Below are positions 1 to 9,182 of a DNA stretch of 32,998 nucleotides, piece after piece (the stretch's first letter is position 1; the number at the start of each line of letters is the position of its first letter). The stretch is from Clostridia bacterium (GTDB lineage Bacteria; Bacillota; Clostridia; Oscillospirales; CAG-272): NCBI GenBank assembly GCA_017623975.1, contig JAGANX010000057.1, positions 1 to 32,998 on the forward strand. The letters run 5' to 3'. A program made the translations under genes and the position numbers. The notes beneath the pieces are model-generated. The model did no database searches. It was given only the letters and a program-made list of their open reading frames with translations, and was not told the origin of the DNA.

Positions 1-224
1 AGATTATCACAGAAGAAACAAAGAAGGCTATGAAGCAGGTGCTTAAAGACATTCAAGACGGTACATTTGCAAAGGACTTCTTGCTTGATATGTCTGATGC
101 AGGCTCACAGGTTCACTTCAATGCTATGAGAAAAATTGCTGCTGAGCATCCATCCGAGGTAGTTGGTAAGGATATTAGAAAGCTTTACAGCTGGGCTGAC
201 GAAGAAAAGTTTATCAACAACTAA
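1..224 (+). CDS. ilvC: Ketol-acid reductoisomerase, 3' end (partial)
   Basis: This is the last 74 or so codons of ketol-acid reductoisomerase, the NADPH-dependent enzyme that isomerises and reduces 2-acetolactate (or 2-aceto-2-hydroxybutanoate) in valine, leucine and isoleucine synthesis. The reading frame is open from the window edge (frame starts at base 3), so the internal ATG at 30 is not the start. What is visible is the end of the helical C-terminal knotted domain, including the stretch GTFAKDF and the ending SWADEEKFINN, where the usual (I/L)RxLxSW pattern appears as IRKLYSW. It is followed by ilvD, so it is most likely the upstream member of the same operon. Which acetolactate synthase genes precede it cannot be seen here. 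Confidence 0.93.
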   Translation, partial: IITEETKKAMKQVLKDIQDGTFAKDFLLDMSDAGSQVHFNAMRKIAAEHPSEVVGKDIRKLYSWADEEKFINN

Positions 225-241
225 TATAAATATAATTTCAT

Positions 242-272
242 TGTAGGGGCGAGCATTGGCTCGTCCACTACA
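242..272. repeat. Imperfect palindrome between ilvC and ilvD
   Basis: TGTAG (242-246) pairs with CTACA (268-272), and the inner CGAGC (250-254) pairs with GCTCG (259-263); there is one mismatch and a one-base bulge between them. No T-tract follows, so it is not an obvious terminator. It looks like the short GC-rich palindromes (GTAGGGGCGAGC type) that I associate with intergenic regions of many Clostridia. Dispersal in this genome cannot be tested from one window. Confidence 0.5.
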
Positions 273-292
273 TTTTGAAAAGGGTAAAGAAA

Positions 293-1954
293 ATGATTAA
301 AGATAAAATAGTAAATGGTTCACATAACGCCCCACACCGTTCTCTTTATAAGGCGCTTGGCTTAACAAGAGAAGAGCTTGACAGACCCTTAATCGGTATT
401 GTAAGCTCTTATAACGAGATTGTACCGGGACATATGAACCTTGACAAAATAACAGAAGCAGTTAAGCTTGGCGTTGCAATGGCGGGCGGAACACCGATTA
501 TGTTCCCTGCAATTGCCGTTTGTGACGGTATTGCAATGGGTCACGTGGGTATGAAATATTCTCTTGTAACAAGAGATTTGATTGCGGACTCAACCGAGGC
601 TATGGTAATGGCGCACGGCTTTGACGGTCTTGTTATGATTCCAAACTGCGACAAGAATGTGCCGGGTCTTTTGATGGCTGCTGCAAGACTAAATATTCCT
701 ACCGTATTTGTAAGCGGCGGACCAATGCTTGCAGGTAGAGTTGACGGACACAAAACAAGTCTTTCAAGTATGTTTGAGGCAGTTGGCTCCTACAAAGCAG
801 GTACACTTGATGAGTGCGGACTTTGTGAATTTGAAAACAAGGCTTGCCCAACGTGTGGCTCTTGCTCCGGTATGTACACTGCAAACTCAATGAACTGCTT
901 AACAGAGGTTCTTGGTATGGGTCTTTGCGGCAATGGCACTATCCCTGCTGTTTATTCTGCAAGAATTGAGCTTGCAAAGCACGCGGGTATGCAGGTTATG
1001 GAACTTATTCGCAAAAACATAAGACCAAGGGATATTATGACAGCCTCTGCTATTAAAAATGCTGTAACTGCTGATATGGCACTTGGTTGCTCTACAAACA
1101 GTATGCTGCACTTACCTGCAATCGCAAATGAGTGCGGAGTAGAATTTAACCTTGACGATGTCAACGTAATCAGCGAAAAAACACCTAACCTTTGTCATCT
1201 TGCTCCTGCCGGTCCCACATATATGGAGGATCTTTATCAAGCAGGCGGTGTTTATGCTGTGCTTAAAGAAATTGATAAGCTTGGTTTGCTTGATACAAGC
1301 GTTATGACCGTTACAGGCAAAACACTTGGAGAAAATATAGCAAGCGCGGTTAACCGTGACCCTGAGACAATTAGACCTGTTGAAAATCCATTTACAAAAA
1401 CAGGTGGAATTGCAGTGCTTAAAGGTAACTTGGCACCGGACGGATGCGTTGTTAAGAGAAGCGCAGTAGCTAAGGAAATGCTTGTTCACGAAGGACCTGC
1501 AAAGGTTTACGAAAGTGAAGAGGAGGCAATTGCCGCAATCTACGCAGGCAAAATTGTAAAGGGTGACGTTGTCGTTATCCGTTATGAGGGTCCAAGCGGT
1601 GGTCCGGGTATGAGAGAAATGCTTTCTCCAACATCTGCAATTGCAGGTATGGGACTTGACAAGGATGTTGCTCTTATAACAGACGGTCGTTTCTCAGGTG
1701 CTACAAGAGGTGCTTCAATAGGACACGTTTCACCGGAGGCGGTAAGCGGCGGTACAATTGCCTACGTTAAAGACGGTGATATCATTTCAATCAATATTCC
1801 GGAATATAAGATTGAATTAAAGGTATCTGATGAGGAGCTTGCAAAGAGAAGGGCTGAGATGCCAATTAAGAGAAAGGAAAACATTACAGGCTATCTTAAA
1901 AGATATGCTCAAATGGTTTCCAGTGCCGATAAGGGTGCCATTATTAATAAATAA
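293..1954 (+). CDS. ilvD: Dihydroxy-acid dehydratase
   Basis: Dehydrates 2,3-dihydroxy-isovalerate and 2,3-dihydroxy-3-methylvalerate to the 2-oxo acids, the penultimate step of valine and isoleucine synthesis. It is full length at 553 aa. Visible cluster and active-site motifs are NCDKNVPG (Cys119) and [16 protein letters not shown] (Cys188, Cys191). Near residue 45 the sequence reads [12 protein letters not shown], with Gly-His where many [2Fe-2S] relatives have Cys. The E. coli enzyme, which carries an oxygen-sensitive [4Fe-4S] cluster, has the same Pro-Gly-His, so I infer a [4Fe-4S] type suited to an anaerobe. I chose the ATG at 293 because AAAAGGG lies 8-15 bases upstream; an in-frame TTG at 275 would place the start before that ribosome site. 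Confidence 0.97.
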   Translation: MIKDKIVNGSHNAPHRSLYKALGLTREELDRPLIGIVSSYNEIVPGHMNLDKITEAVKLGVAMAGGTPIMFPAIAVCDGIAMGHVGMKYSLVTRDLIADSTEAMVMAHGFDGLVMIPNCDKNVPGLLMAAARLNIPTVFVSGGPMLAGRVDGHKTSLSSMFEAVGSYKAGTLDECGLCEFENKACPTCGSCSGMYTANSMNCLTEVLGMGLCGNGTIPAVYSARIELAKHAGMQVMELIRKNIRPRDIMTASAIKNAVTADMALGCSTNSMLHLPAIANECGVEFNLDDVNVISEKTPNLCHLAPAGPTYMEDLYQAGGVYAVLKEIDKLGLLDTSVMTVTGKTLGENIASAVNRDPETIRPVENPFTKTGGIAVLKGNLAPDGCVVKRSAVAKEMLVHEGPAKVYESEEEAIAAIYAGKIVKGDVVVIRYEGPSGGPGMREMLSPTSAIAGMGLDKDVALITDGRFSGATRGASIGHVSPEAVSGGTIAYVKDGDIISINIPEYKIELKVSDEELAKRRAEMPIKRKENITGYLKRYAQMVSSADKGAIINK

Positions 1955-1986
1955 TTAGCAAGAGTATTATGTAATGTAGCGTATAA

Positions 1987-2047
1987 CCCACCACTTTTTG
2001 TGGTGGGCATACCAAAAAGCATTAATTTTTGGTGCTTTTTGGTATGC
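1987..2047. promoter_or_regulatory. Paired hairpins in ilvD-leuC gap (possible RNA switch)
   Basis: Two adjacent perfect hairpins fill the ilvD-leuC gap. The first is CCCACCAC (1987-1994), loop TTTTT, GTGGTGGG (2000-2007). The second is a 15-bp stem, 2007-2021 with 2033-2047, and an 11-base loop. The segment ACCAAAAA (2011-2018) can alternatively pair with TTTTTGGT at 2026-2033 instead of 2036-2043, so two exclusive folds exist. Neither hairpin is followed by a T-tract on the plus strand, so a simple intrinsic terminator is unlikely. RNA processing, stability control or a dispersed palindromic repeat are possible. Confidence 0.6.
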
Positions 2048-2075
2048 AAAAAACTATTGAAAGGAAATAGATATT

Positions 2076-3335
2076 ATGTCAATGACAATGACACAAAAAA
2101 TCTTAGCGGCTCATGCAGGGCTTGATAAGGTAGAGGCAGGACAGTTAATTCTCGTTAACCTTGACAGAGTTTTAGGTAACGATATTACATCTCCTGTTGC
2201 AATTAAGGAATTTAACAAAATTGGTGTTGAGGGCGTTTACGACAAGGAAAAGGTAACCATGGTAATGGACCACTTTGCACCAAACAAGGACATTAAAGCA
2301 GCGGTACAGTGCAAAATGTGTCGTGATTTCTGTAACGATAAGGATATTACACACTTTTACGATGTTGGCAGAATGGGTATTGAGCATGCTCTCCTTCCTG
2401 AAAAGGGCTTGGTAGTAAGCGGTGATGTTGTTATAGGCGCCGACTCTCATACTTGTACCTACGGTGCTTTGGGTGCTTTCTCCACAGGCGTAGGCTCAAC
2501 AGATATGGCTTGCGGTATGGCAACAGGCAAGGCTTGGTTTAAGGTACCCTCTGCTATTAAATTTGTTTTAAAGGGAAAGCTTAATAAATACGTATCAGGT
2601 AAGGACGTAATTTTACATATTATCGGTAAAATCGGTGTTGACGGTGCGCTTTACAGGTCAATGGAGTTCTGCGGTGAGGGCGTTTCTGCCTTAACAATTT
2701 ATGACCGCTTGACTATTTGCAACATGGCAATTGAAGCAGGCGCAAAGAACGGTATTTTCCCTGTTGATGAACAAACGATCGCTTACATCAAAGAAAGAAG
2801 CGACAGAGAAATCGTTGCTTATGAAGCGGATGAAGATGCAGTATATGATGAGGTTTATGAAATAGACCTTTCACAAATCAAATCAACAGTTGCATTCCCA
2901 CACTTGCCTGAAAACACAAAGACCTTTGATGAAATCGGTGATGTTGTAATTGATCAGGTAGTTATCGGTTCCTGTACAAACGGTCAGTATAAGGATATTG
3001 AAGAAGCAGCTATGATTTTGAAGGGCAAAAAGGTTGCAAAGAATGTACGTGCAATTATTATCCCTGCTACACAGGATATTTATTTGAAGGCGATTGAAAA
3101 CGGTCTTGTTAAAATCTTTATCGAGGCAGGCTGCGTTGTTTCAACACCAACCTGCGGCCCTTGTCTTGGCGGTTATATGGGTATTTTGGCAGCAGGCGAA
3201 CGAGCAGTTGCCACAACAAACCGTAACTTCGTTGGTAGAATGGGTGATGTAACATCAGAGGTTTACTTGGCTTCCCCTGCGGTTGCGGCAGCAAGTGCTA
3301 TTGCAGGTAAAATTGCAGACCCAAATAAAATATAA
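2076..3335 (+). CDS. leuC: 3-isopropylmalate dehydratase large subunit
   Basis: Large subunit of the aconitase-type enzyme that isomerises 2-isopropylmalate to 3-isopropylmalate in leucine synthesis; it works as a heterodimer with LeuD. The three [4Fe-4S] ligands are visible: Cys300 in GSCTNG, and Cys360 and Cys363 in PTCGPCLGG. At 419 aa it matches the shorter clostridial/archaeal type rather than the roughly 465-aa enterobacterial form. The related homoaconitase/methylmalate enzymes look alike, but the adjacent leuD and leuB support LeuC. The start at 2076 is preceded by AAGGAAA about 10 bases upstream; ATGs at 2082 and 2088 are alternatives because the N-terminus reads MSMTMTQ. It begins 28 bases after a strong double hairpin. 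Confidence 0.95.
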   Translation: MSMTMTQKILAAHAGLDKVEAGQLILVNLDRVLGNDITSPVAIKEFNKIGVEGVYDKEKVTMVMDHFAPNKDIKAAVQCKMCRDFCNDKDITHFYDVGRMGIEHALLPEKGLVVSGDVVIGADSHTCTYGALGAFSTGVGSTDMACGMATGKAWFKVPSAIKFVLKGKLNKYVSGKDVILHIIGKIGVDGALYRSMEFCGEGVSALTIYDRLTICNMAIEAGAKNGIFPVDEQTIAYIKERSDREIVAYEADEDAVYDEVYEIDLSQIKSTVAFPHLPENTKTFDEIGDVVIDQVVIGSCTNGQYKDIEEAAMILKGKKVAKNVRAIIIPATQDIYLKAIENGLVKIFIEAGCVVSTPTCGPCLGGYMGILAAGERAVATTNRNFVGRMGDVTSEVYLASPAVAAASAIAGKIADPNKI

Positions 3336-3355
3336 GAAAGGGAGAATTAACGGAA

Positions 3356-3850
3356 ATGGTATATACAGGTAAAGTAATTAAATACGGTGATAATGTAGAT
3401 ACAGACGTAATTATCCCGGCAAGATATTTGAATACAAGTGACCATGCTGAGCTTGCATCTCACTGCATGGAAGACTTGGATAAGGATTTCACGAAGAAAG
3501 TAAATAAGGGCGACATTATGGTGGCAGGGGACAACTTCGGTTGCGGCTCGTCAAGAGAGCATGCGCCGATTGCCATTAAAGCAAGCGGTATTTCCTTGGT
3601 AATTGCGAACACCTTTGCAAGGATTTTCTACCGCAACTCTATAAATATCGGTCTTGCAATTCTTGAATGTCCCGAGGCGGTTGCCAATATTAGTGACGGA
3701 GATAAGGTAGAGGCTGACCTTGACAACGGTATTATTTATAACCGTACAACAGGAAAAGAGTTTAAAACTCAACCATTCCCAGAGTTTATCCAAAAGATAA
3801 TTGAAAACGGCGGTCTTATTGAAACAATTAAAAAAGGCGAATTGAATTAA
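3356..3850 (+). CDS. leuD: 3-isopropylmalate dehydratase small subunit
   Basis: Small subunit of isopropylmalate isomerase, supplying the swivelling domain that covers the LeuC cluster and binds substrate. At 164 aa it is the normal size for the short form. The N-terminal [15 protein letters not shown] and the loop [12 protein letters not shown] are the standard family signatures. It follows leuC by 20 bases with GAAAGGGAGAATT as its ribosome site, and is followed 10 bases later by leuB, so the three leu genes are clearly cotranscribed. Confidence 0.95.
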   Translation: MVYTGKVIKYGDNVDTDVIIPARYLNTSDHAELASHCMEDLDKDFTKKVNKGDIMVAGDNFGCGSSREHAPIAIKASGISLVIANTFARIFYRNSINIGLAILECPEAVANISDGDKVEADLDNGIIYNRTTGKEFKTQPFPEFIQKIIENGGLIETIKKGELN

Positions 3851-3860
3851 GAGGTTAATT

Positions 3861-4928
3861 ATGAATTACAATATAGCATTGTTAAAGGGTGACGGAATCG
3901 GTCCTGAAATTGTTGATAGCGCAGTCAAAGTATTAGAGCAAATCGGCAAAAAGTACGGACACGTGTTTAATTTTACACCATATTTGATAGGCGGATGCGC
4001 TATTGATGCGTGTGGTGAGCCACTTCCAAAGGAAACAGTTGACGGTTGCTTATCATCAGACAGCGTTTTACTTGGTGCTGTTGGAGGACCCAAATGGGAT
4101 ACCTTACCCGGTAATATGCGTCCTGAAAAGGCGCTCCTTGGCATCCGTGCAGCAATGGAGCTTTTCACAAATCTTCGTCCTGCAAAGCTTTATCCTGCAT
4201 TGAAGGGAGATTGCCCACTTCGTGAGGACATCGTTGCAAACGGCTTTGATATAATGATTGTGCGCGAGCTTACAGGCGGTATATATTTTGGTGAGCGCGG
4301 TATGAGAGAAGGCAAGTACGGTGAAGAAGCATACGATACAGAATGCTACTCCCGTATGGAAATTGAAAGAATCTGCAAGGTTGCCTATGAAACCGCAATG
4401 AAGAGAAACAAGAAGCTTATCAGCATAGATAAAGCAAATGTTCTTGATTCCTCCCGCTTGTGGAGAAAAATTGTGCATGAAATGGAAAAGGACTACCCTG
4501 AGGTAGAGTGTGCTGATATGCTTGTTGATAATGCGGCTATGCAGCTTGTTCGTAACCCTGCACAATTCGATGTTATAGTTACAACTAATATGTTTGGTGA
4601 TATTCTCTCTGATGAGGCATCACAAATTACAGGCTCAATAGGTATGCTCCCATCAGCATCCCTTGGCTATTCAACAAGAGGACTTTATGAGCCAATTCAC
4701 GGCTCAGCTCCTGACATAGCAGGTAAGAATATTGCAAATCCAATTGCTACTATTTTGTCAGCCGCTATGATGCTTTTATATTCATTCAACTTGAAAAAAG
4801 AGAGTGAAGCAATTGTCAACGCAGTTGATAAGGTGCTTGAAGCAGGGTACAGAACAGCAGATCTTGCTCACGGCGCACCATCACGTTCTACAACGGAAAT
4901 TACAGATAAAATAATAGAAAATCTTTAA
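3861..4928 (+). CDS. leuB: 3-isopropylmalate dehydrogenase
   Basis: Oxidatively decarboxylates 3-isopropylmalate to 2-oxoisocaproate with NAD and a divalent metal. At 355 aa it is full length. The N-terminal [13 protein letters not shown], the metal-binding stretch [24 protein letters not shown] and the NAD-binding [15 protein letters not shown] are all present. The C-terminus reaches the normal end with no truncation. leuA (2-isopropylmalate synthase) is not in the window and must lie elsewhere if the pathway is complete. The next gene starts 5 bases downstream, so transcription continues into it. Confidence 0.97.
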   Translation: MNYNIALLKGDGIGPEIVDSAVKVLEQIGKKYGHVFNFTPYLIGGCAIDACGEPLPKETVDGCLSSDSVLLGAVGGPKWDTLPGNMRPEKALLGIRAAMELFTNLRPAKLYPALKGDCPLREDIVANGFDIMIVRELTGGIYFGERGMREGKYGEEAYDTECYSRMEIERICKVAYETAMKRNKKLISIDKANVLDSSRLWRKIVHEMEKDYPEVECADMLVDNAAMQLVRNPAQFDVIVTTNMFGDILSDEASQITGSIGMLPSASLGYSTRGLYEPIHGSAPDIAGKNIANPIATILSAAMMLLYSFNLKKESEAIVNAVDKVLEAGYRTADLAHGAPSRSTTEITDKIIENL

Positions 4929-4933
4929 TAGCT

Positions 4934-6109
4934 ATGTCGAAAATCAAGGAATTATACACACGCCTTGCCACTTTTTCAGTATTTAACGGTATTTTTATGA
5001 AAACCATATTCAAAAAATTCCGTGAATATGTTAAAGAAAATAAGGGTGACGAAAAAATAAAAAAATACGGTGAATTTGTAAATAACCTATACACACACGG
5101 TGCAGACTTGACCGCCTATATAAGAAGAATAGCCTTTGAAGATGCAAATGTATATGTAAAGGCAGTCAGTGCAAAAAAGATGATTAATGATAACATAAAG
5201 GTGTCAGTAAAGTATGAGCTTGACACTTTAAGTGAATTTGCAAGCCTTACAAAAGAGGATTTTGCTCTTGATATGGAATACGGTGAGTATTTGCCATCCT
5301 TTGATAGTCATAAGGTTGACCTTTACAGCGAGTATCAAACAAGGCTTGAAAGTATTGAAAAATACGGTTATGGCATCTTTACCGCCAACTGTATGTTCTC
5401 GGTTACAGACACAGGGTCCGTTGTTCCTGTGGCAACTGCTGATGAAACATCTGTTGATGACTTTATTGGCTACAAAGAGGAAAGACAGCGAGTTATTGAC
5501 AACACACTTTCATTTATCGAAGGCAGAAGTGCTTCTAATATCCTACTTTACGGTGATGCGGGTACAGGTAAGTCTTCAACTGTTAAGGCAGTTGCAAACC
5601 ACTTCTTTGATGAGGGACTTCGCTTGGTTGAGATAAGAAAAAATCAACTTTTACTTTTGCCAAAGGTAATGGCAGAGATAAGCAAAAATCCACTTAAATT
5701 CATCATTTTTATTGATGATTTGTCATTTAACCAAAACGATGATAATTTTAGTATGCTCAAAGCAACTCTCGAAGGGTCTGCCAGTGCAAAGGCTAAAAAT
5801 GCTGTAATATATGCAACAAGCAACAGAAGACACATAGTTAAGGAAAGCTTCGGTGAGCGTGAGGGTGGAGATATTCACCGTAATGACACAGTGCAGGAGA
5901 CTCTTTCACTGTCGGAACGCTTCGGCTTGACAATCCGTTTTGCAAAGCCTGACAAAAAGCTTTATCTTGAAATCGTTCACGAGCTTGCAGCCCGTCACGG
6001 TGTAACGATGGAGCAGAGTGAGCTTGATATTAAAGCGGAAGCCTTTGCTTTGAATAGAGGTTACCGTTCAGCTCGTTGCGCTGAGCAATTTATAAATACC
6101 TTATTGTAA
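4934..6109 (+). CDS. DUF815-family AAA ATPase
   Basis: A 391-aa ATPase of the DUF815 group. Walker A is GDAGTGKS at residues 207-214 and Walker B is FIIFIDDLSF around 256-265 (Asp261, Asp262). A likely sensor-1 stretch is AVIYATSNRRHIV, and an arginine-containing ERFGLTIRF segment follows. Residues 1-150 are a helical family-specific region with no enzyme motif. No membrane segment or signal peptide is seen. These proteins are common in Firmicutes and other bacteria but lack a firmly assigned role. Here it sits inside a branched-chain amino acid operon, 5 bases after leuB and 14 before ilvA, so it is cotranscribed. The ribosome site is weak, suggesting translational coupling to leuB. A pathway link is only inferred from position. 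Confidence 0.85.
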   Translation: MSKIKELYTRLATFSVFNGIFMKTIFKKFREYVKENKGDEKIKKYGEFVNNLYTHGADLTAYIRRIAFEDANVYVKAVSAKKMINDNIKVSVKYELDTLSEFASLTKEDFALDMEYGEYLPSFDSHKVDLYSEYQTRLESIEKYGYGIFTANCMFSVTDTGSVVPVATADETSVDDFIGYKEERQRVIDNTLSFIEGRSASNILLYGDAGTGKSSTVKAVANHFFDEGLRLVEIRKNQLLLLPKVMAEISKNPLKFIIFIDDLSFNQNDDNFSMLKATLEGSASAKAKNAVIYATSNRRHIVKESFGEREGGDIHRNDTVQETLSLSERFGLTIRFAKPDKKLYLEIVHELAARHGVTMEQSELDIKAEAFALNRGYRSARCAEQFINTLL

Positions 6110-6123
6110 TTTTGGAGAAATTT

Positions 6124-7317
6124 ATGTTAACACTTGATAATGTATATCGTGCAAGCTACGCTTTAAAGGGTGTAATTCGCAAGACTGATATAATTCGTGC
6201 GCCAAAGCTTAATAAAGACGCAGATATTTATTTGAAAACTGAGAACCTGCAAATTACAGGCTCGTTTAAAATTCGTGGCTCGTATTATAAAATGACAACC
6301 CTGTCACAGGAGGAAAAGGCAAAGGGAGTTATCGCTTGCTCTGCCGGTAACCACGCACAGGGCGTCGCTTTGGCGGCGCAGAAAAACGGAATTAAAGCCG
6401 TTATTTGCTTGCCTGACGGTGCTCCTATTTCTAAAATTGAAGCGACTAAAAGCTACGGTGCAGAGGTTTGCTTGGTAGAAGGCATTTACGATGATGCCTA
6501 CAAAAAAGCACTTCAACTTCGTGACGAGTGCGGATATTCATTCATTCATCCATTTGATGATGAGGATGTTATAGCGGGTCAAGGAACGATAGCTCTTGAA
6601 TTAATGGAGCAAATAAGCGATATGGATGCGGTTATCGTGCCTGTTGGCGGCGGCGGACTTATTTCCGGTGTTGCTTATACAATTAAAATGCTTAATCCAA
6701 ATGTTAAGGTGTATGGCGTACAGGCAAGCGGCGCACCATCTATGGTTAAATCCATTGAGGACGGACAAATCGAGGAGCTTTCAAGCGTTTCCACTATTGC
6801 GGACGGTATTGCAGTTAAAAAGCCCGGAAGTGTTACATATGAGCTGTGCAGTAAATATGTTGACAAAATTGTAACGGTAACTGATGATGAAATTTCCGCT
6901 GCTATTTTAGCGCTTATGGAACAGCAAAAGCTTGTTACAGAGGGCGCAGGTGCAATTTCTGTTGCCGCCGCTATGTTCAATAAGGTGGACATTAAGGGCA
7001 AAAAGGTTGTTTGCTTGCTTTCAGGAGGTAATATTGACGTTACAATCCTATCAAGAGTAATCAAGCGCGGTCTTTTGATGTCGGGCAGAACTTGTCAATT
7101 GACAGTTGAGCTTGCAGATAAACCCGGTCAGCTTAAAAACGTTTCGCGAATTATTGCCGACCTTGGCGGTAATGTAACATCCGTTCACCACGAAAGAGCA
7201 AATGAAGGCTCTGATGTTACAGGCTGTTATCTAAGAATTGTTATGGAAACAAGAAACTACGAGCATATAGAACAAATAAAGAAAGGCTTGACCGATTTTG
7301 GCTTCAAGTTGGTATAA
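6124..7317 (+). CDS. ilvA: Threonine ammonia-lyase with ACT domain
   Basis: PLP enzyme deaminating threonine to 2-oxobutanoate and ammonia, the entry to isoleucine. The PLP lysine is Lys49 in TGSFKIRG and the phosphate-binding loop is VGGGGLISG at about 174. Residues from about 325 form a single C-terminal ACT domain (LTVELADKPGQLKNVSRI). This is the roughly 400-aa class with one ACT-like domain, not the longer two-domain E. coli IlvA. The ACT domain is expected to sense an amino acid, but which one cannot be read. The ATG at 6124 is preferred: TTTGGAGAAATTT gives a correctly spaced ribosome site, whereas the in-frame TTG at 6112 overlaps it. The operon context and adjacent ridA favour a biosynthetic role. 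Confidence 0.93.
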   Translation: MLTLDNVYRASYALKGVIRKTDIIRAPKLNKDADIYLKTENLQITGSFKIRGSYYKMTTLSQEEKAKGVIACSAGNHAQGVALAAQKNGIKAVICLPDGAPISKIEATKSYGAEVCLVEGIYDDAYKKALQLRDECGYSFIHPFDDEDVIAGQGTIALELMEQISDMDAVIVPVGGGGLISGVAYTIKMLNPNVKVYGVQASGAPSMVKSIEDGQIEELSSVSTIADGIAVKKPGSVTYELCSKYVDKIVTVTDDEISAAILALMEQQKLVTEGAGAISVAAAMFNKVDIKGKKVVCLLSGGNIDVTILSRVIKRGLLMSGRTCQLTVELADKPGQLKNVSRIIADLGGNVTSVHHERANEGSDVTGCYLRIVMETRNYEHIEQIKKGLTDFGFKLV

Positions 7318-7321
7318 AATT

Positions 7322-7696
7322 ATGTTAAAGAAAATAGCAACAGATAAAGCACCAAGCGCAATAGGACCTTATTCACAGGCTATTGTATTTGGTAATATGC
7401 TTTTCACATCAGGACAAATTCCAATCAATCCCCAAACAGGAAGCATTGAAGCGACAACAATAGCAGAACAAACGGAGCAGGTTATGAAAAACTTGGGGGC
7501 AGTTCTTAAAGAGGCTGGAACGTGCTTTGAAAAAGCAATTAAAACAACTTGCTTTCTTGCAAACATTGGTGATTTTGCTACATTTAACGAAGTGTATGCG
7601 AAATACTTTACCGAAAAGCCGGCAAGAAGCTGTGTGGCAGTAAAGGATTTACCAAAGGGCGCGCTTGTTGAGGTTGAGGTTATAGCAGAAATATAA
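7322..7696 (+). CDS. ridA: RidA family enamine/imine deaminase
   Basis: A 124-aa member of the RidA/YjgF family, which hydrolyses reactive enamine/imine intermediates released by PLP dehydratases such as IlvA. The motif SAIGPYSQAI near the N-terminus, TSGQIP, and the catalytic arginine region PARSCVAV (Arg102) are present, and the C-terminal PKGALVEVEVIA is typical. I use the ATG at 7322; an in-frame TTG at 7298 lies inside ilvA and would add eight atypical residues. It begins 4 bases after the ilvA stop with almost no ribosome site of its own, so translation is probably coupled to ilvA. It is the last gene of the operon. Confidence 0.95.
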   Translation: MLKKIATDKAPSAIGPYSQAIVFGNMLFTSGQIPINPQTGSIEATTIAEQTEQVMKNLGAVLKEAGTCFEKAIKTTCFLANIGDFATFNEVYAKYFTEKPARSCVAVKDLPKGALVEVEVIAEI

Positions 7697-7701
7697 AAAT
7701 A

Positions 7702-7730
7702 GGCTGATGCAAGCGCATCAGCCATTTTTA
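7702..7730. terminator. Bidirectional intrinsic terminator after ridA
   Basis: GGCTGATGC (7702-7710), loop AAGC, GCATCAGCC (7715-7723), then ATTTTTA on the plus strand. On the minus strand the same stem is followed by ATTTTTAT, so it can end both the ilv/leu operon and the convergent lipoprotein gene. Confidence 0.92.
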
Positions 7731-7743
7731 TGCAAACTATAAA

Positions 7744-8685
7744 TTATTGGTACAATTGGTCCACTTGGTGAGCTTCAAGCTCAGAGGAATTTCCCTTCCA
7801 GTCAAGAGCCCCGCCACTTATCCAGCCTAAAACTCCGCCGAGTGAGGAGGAAGCATCAAATTCACCGTAATAATCGTAGGACAAAGCGCCTGTACTTTTG
7901 CAAGAGGTGTATGTATTGGGGTTTTTCGAAAATGACTCGCCAACTATACCTCCCGAGTAAGCTGCACCGCCGAATGAGGTGCAATAGGTTGAAACAGAGC
8001 CGGTATTTTTACAAGAGATGAAAGTTGAATTGGAAGCGTAACCGCAAATACCGCCGCCAATGCCTGCGTACCTTCCGCTGACTATTGCTGCATTATTTGA
8101 GCAGTTCTCAACGGTTGCGCCGACAGTAAGACCGAAAAGCCCGCCTGTGAACGCACATCCGTTCGTGCAAACACTGTATGACACGGTTCCTGTTTTAACA
8201 CAAACATTTTCTGCCGTGCCGTAAAATGATCCCGCTAATGCACCGCAAAATACCTTTGTGGATTCATTATTTACGTTAGGACCTGTCATAGAAATGTTAA
8301 CGTTTTCAAATGTTAAATCAACAATTTTTCCCGTTCCGCCAACATGACCGAACAAGCCAAAATAAATTCTGCTGTTTTTTTCTGAAAATGATGCGGTTCT
8401 TCTTAGCCCGGTTATTGAATATCCGTCACCGTCAAGGGTGCCTGTGAAAATGCTTTCACCATATGCACCGCCAATTGGCTCCCAGTTTGGATAGGACGAC
8501 AGATCAATATTATTGACAAGAACATAATTCCCATCCATTTTTTCCGAGATTTTAATTAGGTCCTCGGCAGTTGCAATCTTGATTGCTCCGTCAGCTCCTT
8601 CTTCTCCGCAAGAGCAAAGCAGAAAGCATCCCAAAAGAACAAGAAGCATCACAGTAAAAATGCCCTTAAATGTTTTTCTTTTCAT
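7744..8685 (-). CDS. GLUG-repeat surface lipoprotein
   Basis: A 313-aa predicted lipoprotein: basic N-terminus, hydrophobic segment to about residue 25, and a lipobox-like LLCSCG with acylated Cys at 26. The mature part begins with an AEDLIKISEKMDGNYVLVNNIDLS stretch that commonly precedes GLUG repeats. Several repeats of about 30 residues follow with the pattern GG(L/I)(F/V/C)G...A.V.NC.N.G.(V/I), for example GGLFGLTVGATVENCSNNAAIV. Such repeats are expected to fold as a beta-helix and are found on secreted and surface proteins of gut bacteria; the ligand is unknown. GGAGG lies four bases before the ATG. It has its own near-consensus promoter at 8725-8753. Confidence 0.85.
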   Translation of the reverse strand: MKRKTFKGIFTVMLLVLLGCFLLCSCGEEGADGAIKIATAEDLIKISEKMDGNYVLVNNIDLSSYPNWEPIGGAYGESIFTGTLDGDGYSITGLRRTASFSEKNSRIYFGLFGHVGGTGKIVDLTFENVNISMTGPNVNNESTKVFCGALAGSFYGTAENVCVKTGTVSYSVCTNGCAFTGGLFGLTVGATVENCSNNAAIVSGRYAGIGGGICGYASNSTFISCKNTGSVSTYCTSFGGAAYSGGIVGESFSKNPNTYTSCKSTGALSYDYYGEFDASSSLGGVLGWISGGALDWKGNSSELEAHQVDQLYQ

Positions 8686-8724
8686 AAGCCCTCCAAATTA
8701 AATAAAAAATCTTTACTGAATTTA

Positions 8725-8753
8725 ATTATATACTAACTATCAGCAAAAGTCAA
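8725..8753 (-). promoter_or_regulatory. Sigma-A promoter for GLUG lipoprotein
   Basis: Read on the minus strand: TTGACT (8753-8748), 17-base spacer, TATAAT (8730-8725). It is about 40 bases upstream of the lipoprotein ATG. Confidence 0.8.
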
Positions 8754-8778
8754 TTAACATTACCGATAAACCTATTAT

Positions 8779-9063
8779 TTAGTCTGCTATCTTTATACAA
8801 GTCTTACAGGCGGTAAATTTCCGTGAACGAAGAAAATCAACATCCCTTGTTTCAAAACGGTTTTCTTCCTTTATCCTCTTTGCAATATAGCAGGACGGCA
8901 AATGGTAGGTTTTTGAGCTTGTATTTGCTATGTATAGAATTTTACCCTCGTTATGTGAATAAGGTGCCTTTGTGCTTTCGCCTGTCACAGTGTTTGTATG
9001 AGGTGTGCGGCAAGATGTTAATATAAACAGTAAAACAAATAAAATGGGTAATAGCTTTTTCAA
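8779..9063 (-). CDS. Small lipoprotein with Ada-like Cys motif
   Basis: A predicted lipoprotein of 94 aa: MKKLLPILFVLLFILTSC, with ILTSC as lipobox (Cys18). The rest carries YIANTSSKTYHLPSC ... FTACKTCIK, resembling the small Cys-containing domain found near the ends of some secreted clostridial nucleases and lipoproteins (His-x4-Cys ... Cys-x2-Cys, Ada-like metal-site fold). No enzyme motif remains. I chose the TTG at 9063 because AGGAGTGATTTT lies directly before it and the product then starts as a normal signal peptide. Starting at 9111 or 9081 would put 16 or 6 extra residues, including the ribosome site itself, into the protein. Confidence 0.75.
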   Translation of the reverse strand: MKKLLPILFVLLFILTSCRTPHTNTVTGESTKAPYSHNEGKILYIANTSSKTYHLPSCYIAKRIKEENRFETRDVDFLRSRKFTACKTCIKIAD

Positions 9064-9082
9064 AAAATCACTCCTTTCCATA

Positions 9083-9111
9083 ATTTTACAATAAAACCAA
9101 AGAAAAATCAA
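9083..9111 (-). promoter_or_regulatory. Possible promoter for small lipoprotein
   Basis: Minus strand: TTGATT (9111-9106), 17-base spacer, TAAAAT (9088-9083). Transcription would start near 9076, leaving a very short leader, so another promoter further upstream is possible. Confidence 0.4.
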
Positions 9112-9167
9112 CTATAATATAATAATATTAACTTATTTTACTATTTTACTTGACTAAAATGCAAATT

Positions 9168-9182
9168 TAGTATAAAATACTA
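9168..9182. promoter_or_regulatory. Palindromic operator candidate for his operon
   Basis: Perfect inverted repeat TAGTAT-AAA-ATACTA, directly abutting the -35 box of the his promoter. Position and symmetry suit a dimeric TrpR-like repressor, and the first gene of the operon encodes one. Binding is inferred. Confidence 0.55.

Noticed and set aside
1112-1489. Minus-strand open frame inside ilvD
   Set aside because: No family features and fully within a strongly conserved gene on the other strand.
4104-4565. 153-codon minus-strand open frame within leuB
   Set aside because: Shadow of leuB; no recognisable protein features.
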